Part shown: positions 16,028-27,728 of the stretch, piece by piece
Layout: each line of letters starts with the position of its first letter
Numbering within the stretch: position 1 is the stretch's first letter
NCBI GenBank assembly: GCA_002104985.1
Contig: MCGO01000071.1
Location: 62,001 to 126,000 of the forward strand
DNA: 64,000 nt
From: Rhizoclosmatium globosum
Lineage: Eukaryota > Chytridiomycota > Chytridiomycetes > Chytridiales > Chytriomycetaceae
Reading direction: 5' to 3'
Notes under the pieces: generated by a model
Told to the model about the DNA's origin: nothing
Databases searched by the model: none
The model's input: the letters and a program-made list of their open reading frames with translations, nothing else
Made by a program: the position numbers and the translations under genes

Positions 16028-16540
16028 ACTATTCTGATGGAAGGGAGGGAAATTATGATGTGTTTAAGGAAAAAAAGGTATTATTGTTCTTGGTTGGGTG
16101 TAACGTGTATCCATTTTAGAGGAGTTCTTCTTCTCCTCCCTTGTTTTGTGTTTTTATTTCTGTTTCTTGTTTTGCTTTTTGTTTTCTTGGAGCGCGGCTG
16201 CTTGTTTTTTTAAATTTCATAGGGTCGAAACGATCGGACGTTGACGTGACGTGTGAACTGGACAGGACGGACTCAAAACCCTTCCCACTCATGACGTTCC
16301 CTTCGACCTCGCTTCAATAAAACCCTGTCGTTACGCCTAAACCACCCTTTTACCATCGCATCACATACTTAAACAGGTGTATTGTTAGTTTCCTTTTCAG
16401 GTATTTCTTTTTTGAAATTTCATGTCTGTACAGTAGATACTTTTGGCTATACTTTATGTAACATTGCAAACATTTTTGCAGATTAAATTTGGTGATTGGT
16501 TAGTTGATACTCTGTCTTCTTTGTGTAATATACATATCAT
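16028..16540. other. intergenic, T-rich
   Basis: The first 170 bases after the SR gene are strongly T-rich with many TTTGTTTT-like runs, probably its 3' untranslated region. The rest contains no supported gene. Bases 16430-16540 could hold remains of the 5' part of the decayed methyltransferase gene, but no frame is recognisable. Confidence 0.5.
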
Positions 16541-16544
16541 AGGG

Positions 16545-17067
16545 CTCCCCTATCCATAAAACAGGATCAGGGACCGAAATAGTCGGTTTTGCATGTGCAA
16601 AGCTTGAAGCAAACGTGTTCCTGACCGATATCGACCACCCCGACGTGATGGGCCTCCTTAAAAAGAATGCAGGGCAGAATACAATCAAATCTGCTGTTGG
16701 CGACAACCTCAACATCGCAAACAAGAAAGCAATGGTTATTTCCCTGGAATGGAATTCGCCTCCTGTAATTCCGGAACAAATTCAATCCATTGCACCATTT
16801 GATTTTATTCTTGGGGCTGATGTATTTTTCGCAATGGAGTCTGTGGTCAAACTTTCGGATACAATACCAGCTCTGAGTGATTGGAAAACGGATGTGTGGA
16901 TTGGGCACGAACATCGTGATCCACGTGTTTCAGAAGGGTTTCTAACATTAATGAAAGATCAGGGATTCAAAAGCAAGAGTGTGAAACGGTAGTTTGTTGG
17001 GAGCGAAGGAGTTGAAGACTATATTGGGGATCACGTTGCACTTTATCGTTTCAAGAAAGAGAAGTGA
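16545..17067 (+). pseudogene. METTL-like lysine methyltransferase remnant
   Basis: One frame reads as the SAM-binding and downstream part of a Methyltransf_16 (METTL21/23-type) enzyme: GSGTEIVGFACAKLEANVFL, then TDIDHPDVMGLLKKNAGQN and the FDFILGADVFF strand. Three signs point to decay. The N-terminal third is missing. The glycine-rich SAM loop has Glu (GSGTE) where the family has Gly. A TAG at 16990-16992 interrupts the frame, and coding resumes directly after it (FVGSEGVEDYIGDHVALYRF) until TGA at 17065-17067. The left end is a possible splice acceptor (ATAG) near 16544. It could still make a short protein, but not a normal enzyme. The TIR element begins 55 bp further on. Confidence 0.72.
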
Positions 17068-17112
17068 ATACTTTTTAATTCAAATACACGTCTTTGGTAA
17101 ATTTTTAAGGGG

Positions 17113-18052
17113 ATAAATTCGCACCAGGGTGGTGATCACGTCCTCTTTTCACTTTCAACAAATTTTGGAGCCCAAAATGGGCCCTCAACTCGAAAACGCG
17201 GTAGCTAAGTAGTCCCCCAATTTTTCAGCCACAACACCGTGTATTGGTGCATTTTGGTGCCACGTGATAGGGGCAGATTTTGGTCTAACACTTTTGTTAT
17301 TTTCCTTCTGTAAAGAAAGTTGATGGTTTTCTTTCTTCTCTAACTACACAATCAATAAATGGAAAAATAACAATTTTACTCGCTCAAATGCATTATGAAA
17401 CATATAGCAACAGTTTCTCCAGACACTTTTCTTAATTAAGGTCTGAGTCACAAGGAATTTGTGTCCAAAAAACGGTGCCAAAAGCCCACTTAAACCACCA
17501 ATGCCTCCAAAATCAGAGTAAAGAAAGCCGCAAACAGCTTTGATGGTAGAATCAAGAGATAAAAAACTGTAAAGGAGTCGTTTGGGAGTGTCCAGCAGAG
17601 CTGGATGACCAAAGTTATTTTTGAAGCTTGAAGAAATGAAAGATACTCATCATTGACTAAGGTGAGCTAAAGATACATTTATTTATTAAACTGAAATGTT
17701 TTTGGAATGAAGAAGGTGGAGGAATTGTTGGTCGTTCCCAGTGGTATTTGCCGTTCGGTAAGGTCACTCGGATCCTTTCCATTGAAATAAAGTCATGTTT
17801 TATGTGTGTATTGAGCGCCATAGGAGGATAATTTGGCCTGTTGAACGTGGTGTAAGTGTCTGAAATAAGTGTCACAACCAACTTCGCTGAAGACCAAGAC
17901 GCAACAACTGACTGCATGGTCGCAGTTCCGACAAATCTAATGAATCAATAACGATGGTGATGCGATGTCTAGGACATGAGTGGCGGCCTCCAATGCAAAT
18001 TCACCATTTTCACCATTTTTTTTGGTGGATGACCACCCTGGTGATAAATTCG
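17113..18052. mobile_element. 922-bp terminal-inverted-repeat element with 9-bp target duplication
   Basis: The segment 17122-18043 starts with CACCAGGGTGGTGATC and ends with the reverse complement of CACCAGGGTGGTCATC: 15 of 16 bases match. Directly outside both ends lies the same 9-mer, ATAAATTCG (17113-17121 and 18044-18052). Inverted ends plus a perfect direct flank is the footprint of a cut-and-paste DNA transposon. Eight- or nine-base duplications are typical of hAT and Mutator-like elements. No transposase is visible, so it would be non-autonomous. Inside are short GGTG/CACC-rich subterminal motifs and an open frame on the minus strand (17657-17917, 86 codons) with no recognisable domain. 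Confidence 0.68.
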
Positions 18053-18120
18053 GCATCTCCGACAAAATAAGTTCCCGGAATCACTGGAAATAAGTTTCCA
18101 GAACCACTAGACCAAACAGT

Positions 18121-19253
18121 ATGCCGAACGCTTTAACCTCTGCAGATATCACTACGATTGTGGACCTTCACAATGCATACCGTGCAAGTAACGGCATTGC
18201 ACCTCTTCAGTGGGCCTCAAACATTGCAGACTATGCAGTCAGTTGGGCAACAGCATCCGCAACATATCCACAGTGCATCAACACAACGTACCCCCACGGT
18301 GAATTCGGACCAAACGGAGAGTACGGTCAAAACATCGCCTCATCCTGGGGAGACTCTCCTTCCTATCCCGTCGATCAGCTTACCAGTGTAACCGGCTTGA
18401 TCAAAGGCTGGTCGGGTGAAGCTATTCCTCAGTCCCCGGGCTCATACAACCAGGCAACGCAAATGCTTTGGGGTGCAACTACCAGCATTGGTTGCGCCAA
18501 GGTGAATGGACAGGGTTGTAATGTGCTGGTGTGCGACTATTTCCCTAGAGGTGGGTGATATAACTAACTGCCCTTATTCTCATGCTTTGATATCCAAGCA
18601 CTGAAAAACATTTTTTTCAGGAAATTTTATAGGACAGCAGTGGAATACTGTTGGTGGAAAGCTAGGTTCTATGGGTTCAATGATCACTGGAATCGGAACT
18701 GACACAAGACTCTACTCCAAGAACGCTCTTGATGGGCAATGGACGAAAGATAAATCCAGTGCTGGGTTGATTGATTTGATCAAAGTCCCGACTGGATTTG
18801 TGGGAGTTGCTCCAGATCATACCTTGTGGTCCGCCACTTCACTTACAGGTGCTTGGTCATTGGTTCCCAACTCAGGAAGTGTCTTGAGTATTGCTCTCTT
18901 GAACGATAAGACTACGAGGTTTGGACTATCAACTTTGGTTCCGCCAGGGTCTCAATGGAGGCTGGAACCATGTTCCCAATTCTGGTGCAGTGTTTGATAT
19001 TTCGGCTTTATCAGATGGGCGTATTCTTGGTGTCGGTCTTGACTATCAATTGTACGTCAAACCTGATTTGTATGCTAATTGGCAGTACATTCCAAACTCT
19101 GGCTCGGTTACTCGTGCCAAGCAACAGCCAGATGGATCCATTCTTGGTGTTGGAATGGACAAAACTCTTTGGAAAATGCAAACCTTGGGTTCGGGATTGA
19201 CATATGTGCCCAATTCCTGTTGCGTCCTCTCCATTGTTTCTTACAGCTTGTAG
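18121..19253 (+). pseudogene. CAP-domain (PR-1-like) plus tectonin-like repeat protein, frameshifted
   Basis: Exon 18121-18551 encodes a CAP/SCP domain: helix VDLHNAYRASNGIAPLQW, GEYGQNIA, and the CAP signature that crosses the intron (VLVCDYFPRG, then NFIGQ). Exon 2 from about 18620 carries repeats of about 37 residues (WSLVPNSGSVLSIALL, then NWQYIPNSGSVTRAKQQPDG) like tectonin/tachylectin beta-propellers. The frame is lost near 18915, where one repeat lacks the expected ILGVG segment; the repeats resume in another frame at 18921-19253. CAP proteins are normally secreted, yet no signal peptide is present and an in-frame stop lies upstream of the ATG. The TIR element ends 78 bp upstream and may have displaced the original 5' end. 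A sequencing error at 18915 is possible. Confidence 0.72.
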
Positions 19254-19314
19254 TCTCATTTTTTCTATGCAGTTAGTTTCCTTGTCATGGCTCCTACAAT
19301 ATCATTTGTTCATA

Positions 19315-19402
19315 CGTTATGTTATTCTTGAGTTGGAAAATTATGTTGCAGTATTTCCTCCTGCTTCTCTTTCGCTATCCTTCTTCATAATTGCTATGTA
19401 AG
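19315..19402 (-). pseudogene. relic copy of the 3' end of the downstream membrane-protein gene
   Basis: Read on the minus strand this gives YIAIMKKDSEREAGG followed by a stop. That is close to the C-terminus of the 20463-21300 protein (YVAIMKKDRKEANKKQEA), and the DNA similarity continues past the stop codon (TTGAGTTGGAAAATTATG versus TTGAATTGGAAAACATTATG). Only the last exon end survives, between the CAP-tectonin gene and MDP-1. It marks a local duplication followed by loss. Confidence 0.65.
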
Positions 19403-19412
19403 TCAAATATGT

Positions 19413-19999
19413 TCATGATTGTTGTGCCTTCCGCCACTGATCGAGACCCTTATTCCACACGGCCATCGTCAAACCATCTGGACAATGCACGGCTGTAACC
19501 CCCAATGGCGCAACTTCCTGGCAGCGGCCCCGTTCGTTGTCAAAGAAGATCATGTCGGAGTAGTCAATGCCAGACATCTTTGCCAGCTGAACAAAGTGGT
19601 TCCGCTTGCTTCCCTTGCTAATGCATTCAAAGGCAAAGCGGCTCTTGACAGACACGCCAGGCTCAACCTCCATCAGTCTGAGACAGTCCTGGGCCCACCT
19701 TGGCTCGTCTGTTGCCGAACTGATTCCGAGTTTCGAGTTTGCAAAGATTGGATCGTGGAGGAGACGTTGGAGGATTGCGCGCGTGTCTTCGAGGAGGAAC
19801 ACTTTGGTTCCGTCTGAGGCGGTTACGTCGCCGGTTTTGGGATTGGCTTTGAACGGGGGACCGCCACTGCTCCACAACATATACATCTCAGGCCACCATA
19901 CTGTTAGTCAGATAAGTTACCATTCAATTGCATGGGGTACTGCTGCTTGCCTGTGCCATCAAGGTCAAAAACTATCAGTTTGGGAACATTGTTTGACAT
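19413..19999 (-). CDS. magnesium-dependent phosphatase 1 (HAD family)
   Basis: Exons 19951-19999 and 19413-19900, 178 residues. MDP-1 enzymes are small cytosolic HAD phosphatases acting on phosphotyrosine and possibly glycated protein. The catalytic motif I is FDLDGT (nucleophile Asp plus acid/base Asp), reached only after splicing, followed by VWWPEMYMLW. Motif II region is LGISSATDEPRWA, and motif III/IV is MIFFDNERGRCQEV, the usual DNE of this family. The intron (19901-19950) begins GCAAGC and ends CTAACAG, a GC-AG intron; no GT donor gives the conserved join. Length and motif order are normal for the family. Confidence 0.88.
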
Positions 20000-20462
20000 T
20001 TTGAGAGAACATCGAAGTCACCCCTTCCATCACAAAGGCGACAAAGAAGAATATGGATTTATTTGATAAATATGTTATTTTTTGGAATGAAACACCCTGG
20101 CCTTCCCTTTCTTCTAGGTATTGCATTGATTTTGCCTTACCTGTTCGGTTTCTTCTCAAAAGAGAACTTTTGACCTTGAGTTTAATTGATTTTGAGTAGA
20201 TTGAAGGCTGATTGTGGGAGGAGATACAGTTGAATGGTTTGGACCACTTGCCAATTTTGCCTAGTTGAGCGCATAGTTCGATTTATTTCGCAAGACTGGG
20301 AAAAGAAGCGAGTTGATTGAAGCCGAAATGCGGGAGGAGATACAGTTGAAAGGATTTGGGCCGTTTGGAAATGGCATTGTCCTTTATTCGTAAGACATCA
20401 AATCAGGCATCATATTTTATTGCGTATGTATTCTTGCTGTCCTATTCTTGAATTGGAAAACA
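20000..20462. other. intergenic with imperfect direct repeat
   Basis: No gene recognised. Two imperfect copies of about 46 bp, sharing GGGAGGAGATACAGTTGAA, start near 20201 and 20317, 116 bp apart. The right edge (20435-20462) matches the start of the relic at 19315, so the spacer also took part in the local duplication. Confidence 0.5.
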
Positions 20463-21300
20463 TTATGCTGCAGTTATGACACCCATCGCTTCCTGCTTCT
20501 TGTTCGCTTCCTTTCTATCCTTCTTCATAATCGCCACGTAAATACCATGAGCCCAAACCTGGGTCACCGCCAAAACCAAGAAGATTACAATGGAGAATAC
20601 GGTCCAAATGTAGAACAACGTCGAAAACTCATCCAAAACACTCACGCAGAAGTATCTCACCACAAACACATACAATATATTGTTTCCCATACGAAACAAA
20701 GTCAATGGCCACGCACTCAAGAACCCAAACACATTCGTTAGCACAAGACGGAGCCTTAAACTGCCTCAACGTCAAGTAAATATGAGGCACGCAATGAATC
20801 ACCGCATGAATAACACCCAACGCCCCCGTCCACAAAATATACTGAGCCAACAAGACCTTCTCAGTCGAAATCGTAGCCCACCCAGCTCCAACGCCAAACA
20901 CAATCGCCGCCAAATGATACACCTTCAACATCACCTGCATTTCATCACCAAACCGTATCATCTCCACAATATACAAAATCTTGTACGAAAACACGCTCGC
21001 GACGATAAAGTTGCACGTGAAGGATAAATGTGTGAGTTTTAACAGCCTGCTTCCTTGTACCATGTTTACGAATGTGTCTGGGTAGAAGAAGATGCAGTAG
21101 CAAAGGAATGCAGTTGTTTCTGGGAGTATGGATAAGAGGTAGAATACGAGCTTTTTGGGTTTCGGGGACCATTGGAGGTATGGGAGGATGAGGTTTACCA
21201 GGAAGTTGATAAGTAGGGCTAGAGGACCTATTAGTAGTGCAATGTAGGTAAGAGGCTTTCGCATGTCGAATGGAGGGGTTCCTTCAGGCTGTGGGAGCAT
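20463..21300 (-). CDS. multi-pass membrane protein, apparent frameshift
   Basis: From ATG 21300 the frame encodes at least five hydrophobic helices (for example TYIALLIGPLALLINFLVNL, KKLVFYLLSILPETTAFLCY and AVIHCVPHIYLTL). Near 20745 the coding sense moves to another frame with two more helices (NVFGFLSAWPLTLF, then WTVFSIVIFLVLAVTQVWAHG) and a Lys-rich tail ending at 20463. Either one base is gained or lost near 20745, or a roughly 72-nt intron (donor GTGGACG near 20833) joins the frames at the cost of one helix. Seven helices in all suggest a receptor-like or lipid-metabolism protein, but I do not recognise the family. A relic of its 3' end lies at 19315-19402. Confidence 0.6.
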
Positions 21301-21644
21301 GGCGCTTTCTTGGAGTTATGGTGGTTTCTGTTGCAAAGACTGGCTTAAAGACGGAGGTGGGCGGTTTTCTGTTAACGACAGATAATGATGCTGTGAAGTG
21401 CGACTATTTATGGTCGTTTCGTCCGATCTTTTTTTGCCCAGCCACACCCAAAGGAGATCGTGTGAGGCTGAACAATCCGCCAGAAAATCTCAGAAAAATC
21501 CAGCCGACGAGATTCAAGGGGGCCTTGTTTCAAGAATATTCAGAGTTTTCAGCACATATACACCCGGAGCGCGACGCGGATTGTTCAGATGACTGCGTTT
21601 TATTTTGAAAAAATGGGATAAAAAAAGTGCATCCAAGGTCCCGT

Positions 21645-23538
21645 TTACTGAGCAATTAAAATGAACAAACATGAAACTACCATTCCTACAAGTATACCCG
21701 AGCCTGCATCAACGAATATCACAGTCAAGAATGTCACCCACCAAACAACAACTTCACGGTGTAATCCAACAAATTTCCTTCGCAGCAACCAAAGATCAGC
21801 TTGATCAATTTGAACTGTTCTTTGGTCCTCAACTTCAGCATCAAGGAGCCATCGCGTTTCTCCATTGGTGCACGCGCTTCGTCTCAACATATCATGCTTC
21901 ACAGCGACGATTTCTTCCCAAACAATCTTTCTTTGCTCCCTCGCTTCGTGAATCAATGCGAATCCCGTTTGGATCTTTGCGAGGACGCCAAACAAGGCAA
22001 CCACGACGATAGTCCCCAAACTGGATAAAGGAACATTTTGGAACCAAGATCCCAAGAACAACAGTATGATGGAGACACAAAATACTGAAACGAGAGAGCC
22101 GACAGGGCTTGTGACGTTTGTTTGAGTTGCTAGGAGAGCTCCTCGTGATATACTGCCACACGGAATATACGCGCTTAGGAACGATGACCCAATTGTTGCG
22201 AATGATACTGCGACAAGGTCTTGTGAGTGGTCGTTTGCTGAAGCATGATCTGGTGTGTGTGTTGTTGATTCAAATGTCTTGGAAATTGAGAATGTGGTGA
22301 CGAAGCAGATGAGGGCAAGGGATATACAGTCCGGAAGAATTTTCAAGATGAGTTTTGCTACGGTTTTTAAGGGGAGTCTAGTCAACATTGCCCATGGTAG
22401 GGTTGGTGTTGGAAAGCCAGAGGGAATAGGACCGATTGTTTCTACGCCAAAGGTGTTGGGGAGATCAAAAAATATAGTTATGAATGCGACGAGGAGGACT
22501 GTGAGTATGACGTCTGTGACAGGAGCGGGGGGCTTCTTTGGTATAATGGATTCAGAGTCTAACGAAACATATGAAGACACAGAACGGGTATTCGAGATCC
22601 AACGGGGTATATGAACGGATAGGTATCTCTCCAGACGTTGAATAGCGAGCATAAATATATACGCCAACACGGCGAGGCCAAATGAACATAGATTTGTGGT
22701 GGGTAATTTCTTGATGATATCAAAGAGAGTTAGAATCAAACTGAAAGAACCATCAAACTGCTGCACTGCGATTCCGAATATTGCTTTCAGTTGAATTACG
22801 AGGACGCAAATCCCGCTTGACGCCATGAATCCGGACACAAGGGAATCGGGAATCAACGTAACTAGTCGAGCACCAAGACCCAGACTGCATACTGTAAATT
22901 GAACTATTCCGACTAGAAATGTAACAAGCATCACGACTTCGGCGTACTCTGTTTTGAGTACAGTTTGTGCTAGGGCTTCAGTTCCAGATGCTTGGAGTGA
23001 AAGAAGATTCTGCTCTTTCAGCCAAGTCATTGCGGAAGTGCAAACTTGCGAAACCATGACGGATACTACAGCTGTTGGACCTGTTTTGTGTGGTCAACTT
23101 CATGACTCACACACATAGTGTCCGAACGCACCTATATTCTGGTACGGACTCCGAGCAAAGAAGAAGAAGACAAGAGGAGGGAATATTGAGGTGTATAGAC
23201 CGTAAACTGGAGGAAGCGAGGTAGTGACTGGATTGATATTGACGTGACATCAGTTCTCCATCAAATTCAATCGACCCAACGAACACCAACGCACCCGCAT
23301 ACGCCATTCCCTGTGGAATCACGAGCGTCGACACGGTCAAACCAGCGAGAAGATCGTTCACAAAGTTGTCGCTGAAGCTGTAGCTGCGACCCCAGACAAA
23401 GACGGGAAGCACTCGTGTGAGTCGTGTCAGGCGAGAGTGGACACTCGTTCGACTTGGACGATGCATCGCGGCGATTAAGTGACTCGATTGAAGCAGCAGT
23501 TCTGGCGGAAGTTCTGGCGAGTGTCTTCGTGTCGTCAT
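21645..23538 (-). CDS. SulP/SLC26 anion transporter, copy 1
   Basis: Exons 23295-23538, 23132-23227 and 21645-23080 encode 591 residues. SulP proteins move sulfate or other anions across membranes. Visible family features: DNFVNDLLAGLTVSTLVIPQ and GMAYA (first helix and signature), SLPPVYGLYTSIFPPLVFFF, PDSLVSGFMASSGICVLVIQ, and the helix with PCGSISRGALLATQTNVTSP. The protein stops right after the last membrane helix (SGILVGMVVSCLFILIAQ), so the cytosolic STAS domain that normally follows is absent. The same is true of the neighbour copy. The two genes share intron positions, phases and a 96-nt second exon, so they arose by tandem duplication. Only 67 bp separate copy 1's start from copy 2's stop. 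Confidence 0.9.
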
Positions 23539-23605
23539 TGTTTGGATGGTGCAATCGACTCAACCACTAAACCCACTTTTGCTTCGCCTTTATTGAGACA
23601 ATTAT

Positions 23606-25619
23606 TTATGAGCTTAACGAAGTCATTGAACTGCGACCGCACTCTAGTGCGAGAAATAGACACGATACAAGCATTCCAACAAGAATTCCAGTTCCTGCAT
23701 CCAACACAATAACTATAACAAATGTTATCCACCATACGATAACATCTCTATGAACCCCAATTAATTTGAGACGAAGGAGATACAGCTCCGTTTTGCGATC
23801 GCAAGGGCTTGATACTTTTTCAGGCTCTTCTTCTTCATCAACCTTGATGGGAGTGATTGCATCAGGATCTTCTTCCACGTCACAAACTACAAATTGCCTG
23901 TTGTTTGTGTCATCTTGAGGTTTCGCTACTATGTTTTTCGTCTCCTCACCTCCCGTCATACCACCCTCATACACCATCTCACTTTTTACAACTTTCATGG
24001 CTTCAATCACTTGTCGACCTTGATCTCTTGCTTCCTTAATTAACGAAAATCCAGCTCGAATCTTTCCCAATACTCCAAAAAGGGCAACAATAACGATGGT
24101 GGCGAGACTGGAGAGTGGAACGCTTTGAAACCATGATCCCAAGAAGAGTAGTATTATTGTTACACAAATTACAGCGACAAGAGATCCGACAGGCGTTGTT
24201 ACATTTGTTTGGTTTGCCAAGAGGGCACTTCGAGAAATGCTTCCACATGGAACATATGAACTCAAAAACGAAGAGAATATTGTTGATAGCGATAATGCAA
24301 GAAGATCTTGTGAATTATTTGGTGGTGAAGTAGACTTATCTCTCGAAGTTACTGAAATTCGGGCAGCCTTCACTTCAAAGGTTTTCGAGATTGAGTATGT
24401 GGTGACGAAACATACGAGGGCTAGGGAAATACAGTCAGGAAATATTTGGAAGATTAACTCGGATGCTTGATCTGCTGGAAGTGAGGTTAACAGTGCCCAA
24501 GGAACGATTGGTGTTGGGAATCCACTTGGGATTGGGCCGATTGTTTTGACTCCATAGAGGGACGGTAAATCAAAGAACATGGTAATTAACGCGACGAAAA
24601 TAACAGTGAGTATGACGTCAGTAACAGCGACAGGAGGTTTTTGCGGAATGGGGCTTTGTGTAGGAGATTCAGATTTCGATAGCCGAGTTTTCACATATAT
24701 TTCCACGCGTTGTATCACTATCATGAATACATATGCTGCAATTGCAAGTCCTAACGCACATAGATTTGTACTTGGCAAGTTCTTCAAGATTTCAATTACG
24801 GTCAGAATCAAACTGAACGCTCCTTCAAACTGTTTTACAGAGATACCAAATATAGATTTCAGTTGAGAAACTAGCACACATATTCCACTGGAGGCCATAA
24901 ATCCTGAAATCAGGCAATCAGGAATCAAACTGGCAAGGCGCGTTCCGAGACCGAGAATACAGACTATGAACTGTATGATTCCGACTATAAATGTTATGAG
25001 CATGACTATATCTATGTAATCCGTTTGTAGGGATGCAGGTAGTCCATTTGATAGAAAAGTATCAGTTCCGTTAACGGTGGTGTTGGATAGAAGGAGTATA
25101 TTCGGGTTTCGTTCTATGAGCCATAACATTGAAGACGTGCTTGCTTGTGAAACCATGACTGACACGACAGCGTAAGGACCTACAAGCGTGGATTTCAGTA
25201 AACACTCTTTGACCGTTAAGTGAAAATACCGATATTCTGAAACGGACTTGGCGCAAAGAAAAAGAAAATAAGAGGCGGGAATATCGCCGTGTATAGTCCA
25301 TATACGGGTGGTAAGGATGTCATGACTGTTGAGGAGATTGACATCAGCGAATACATCTTCATGCGCGTCAACTATTACCGGCGTATGCCATTGCTTGTGG
25401 GATTACAAGCGTTGATAAGGTTAACCCGGCCAACACGTCTTTGAGAAAGTTGTCGGTTAGGCTGTAAGTCCGACCCCACTGAAATACTGGAATCAAGTAC
25501 GAAAGCCAGTCTAAGGCAGAAGAAACTCCGGAAACATTTTTTTCTGGAACGGTTGATGCTTCAGTTGGTAGAATCGGTGCTAACGAATCCGTGGGGGGTT
25601 GATGTTCATTTGAGTCCAT
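23606..25619 (-). CDS. SulP/SLC26 anion transporter, copy 2
   Basis: Exons 25379-25619, 25230-25325 and 23606-25179 encode 636 residues. The transport domain matches copy 1 throughout: DNFLKDVLAGLTLSTLVIPQ, SLPPVYGLYTAIFPPLIFFF, and PCGSISRSALLANQTNVTTP. A variable cytosolic loop before the last helices is longer than in copy 1 and acidic (VDEEEEPEKVSS). It too ends a few residues after the final helix, with no STAS domain. The loop difference and sequence divergence indicate an old duplication. Both copies could form a substrate- or condition-specific pair, but the sequence does not say which anion is carried. Confidence 0.9.
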
Positions 25620-25768
25620 ATTCGCGGATTTACGGTTGGCCTGACGTACAGAATAGTAGAGATTTCTTTTTTCTCAATATCAAATTCGTTCAATCTATTC
25701 CTTTCTCTTCCTTTCTTCTACTTTTTTGTTTTTTGTTTTTTCAGAACTCACCCCCAACCCTTTCCACT

Positions 25769-27634
<1,866 letters not shown>

Positions 27635-27728
27635 ACGAAAGAGAGGGAGTTGATCTTTATATGGGGTAATACAAATAAGGAACTGAAAAGTAAAATCAAC
27701 CTTGGTCCCCAATAATAAACAAACTTTT

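Noticed and set aside
15822..16037. Second frame over the RS tail of the SR protein
   Set aside because: The RRM-containing frame explains the region; the alternative is an artefact of repetitive Arg/Asp codons.
17657..17917. 86-codon minus-strand frame inside the TIR element as a transposase
   Set aside because: Too short and without any transposase motif; mentioned only as content of the element.
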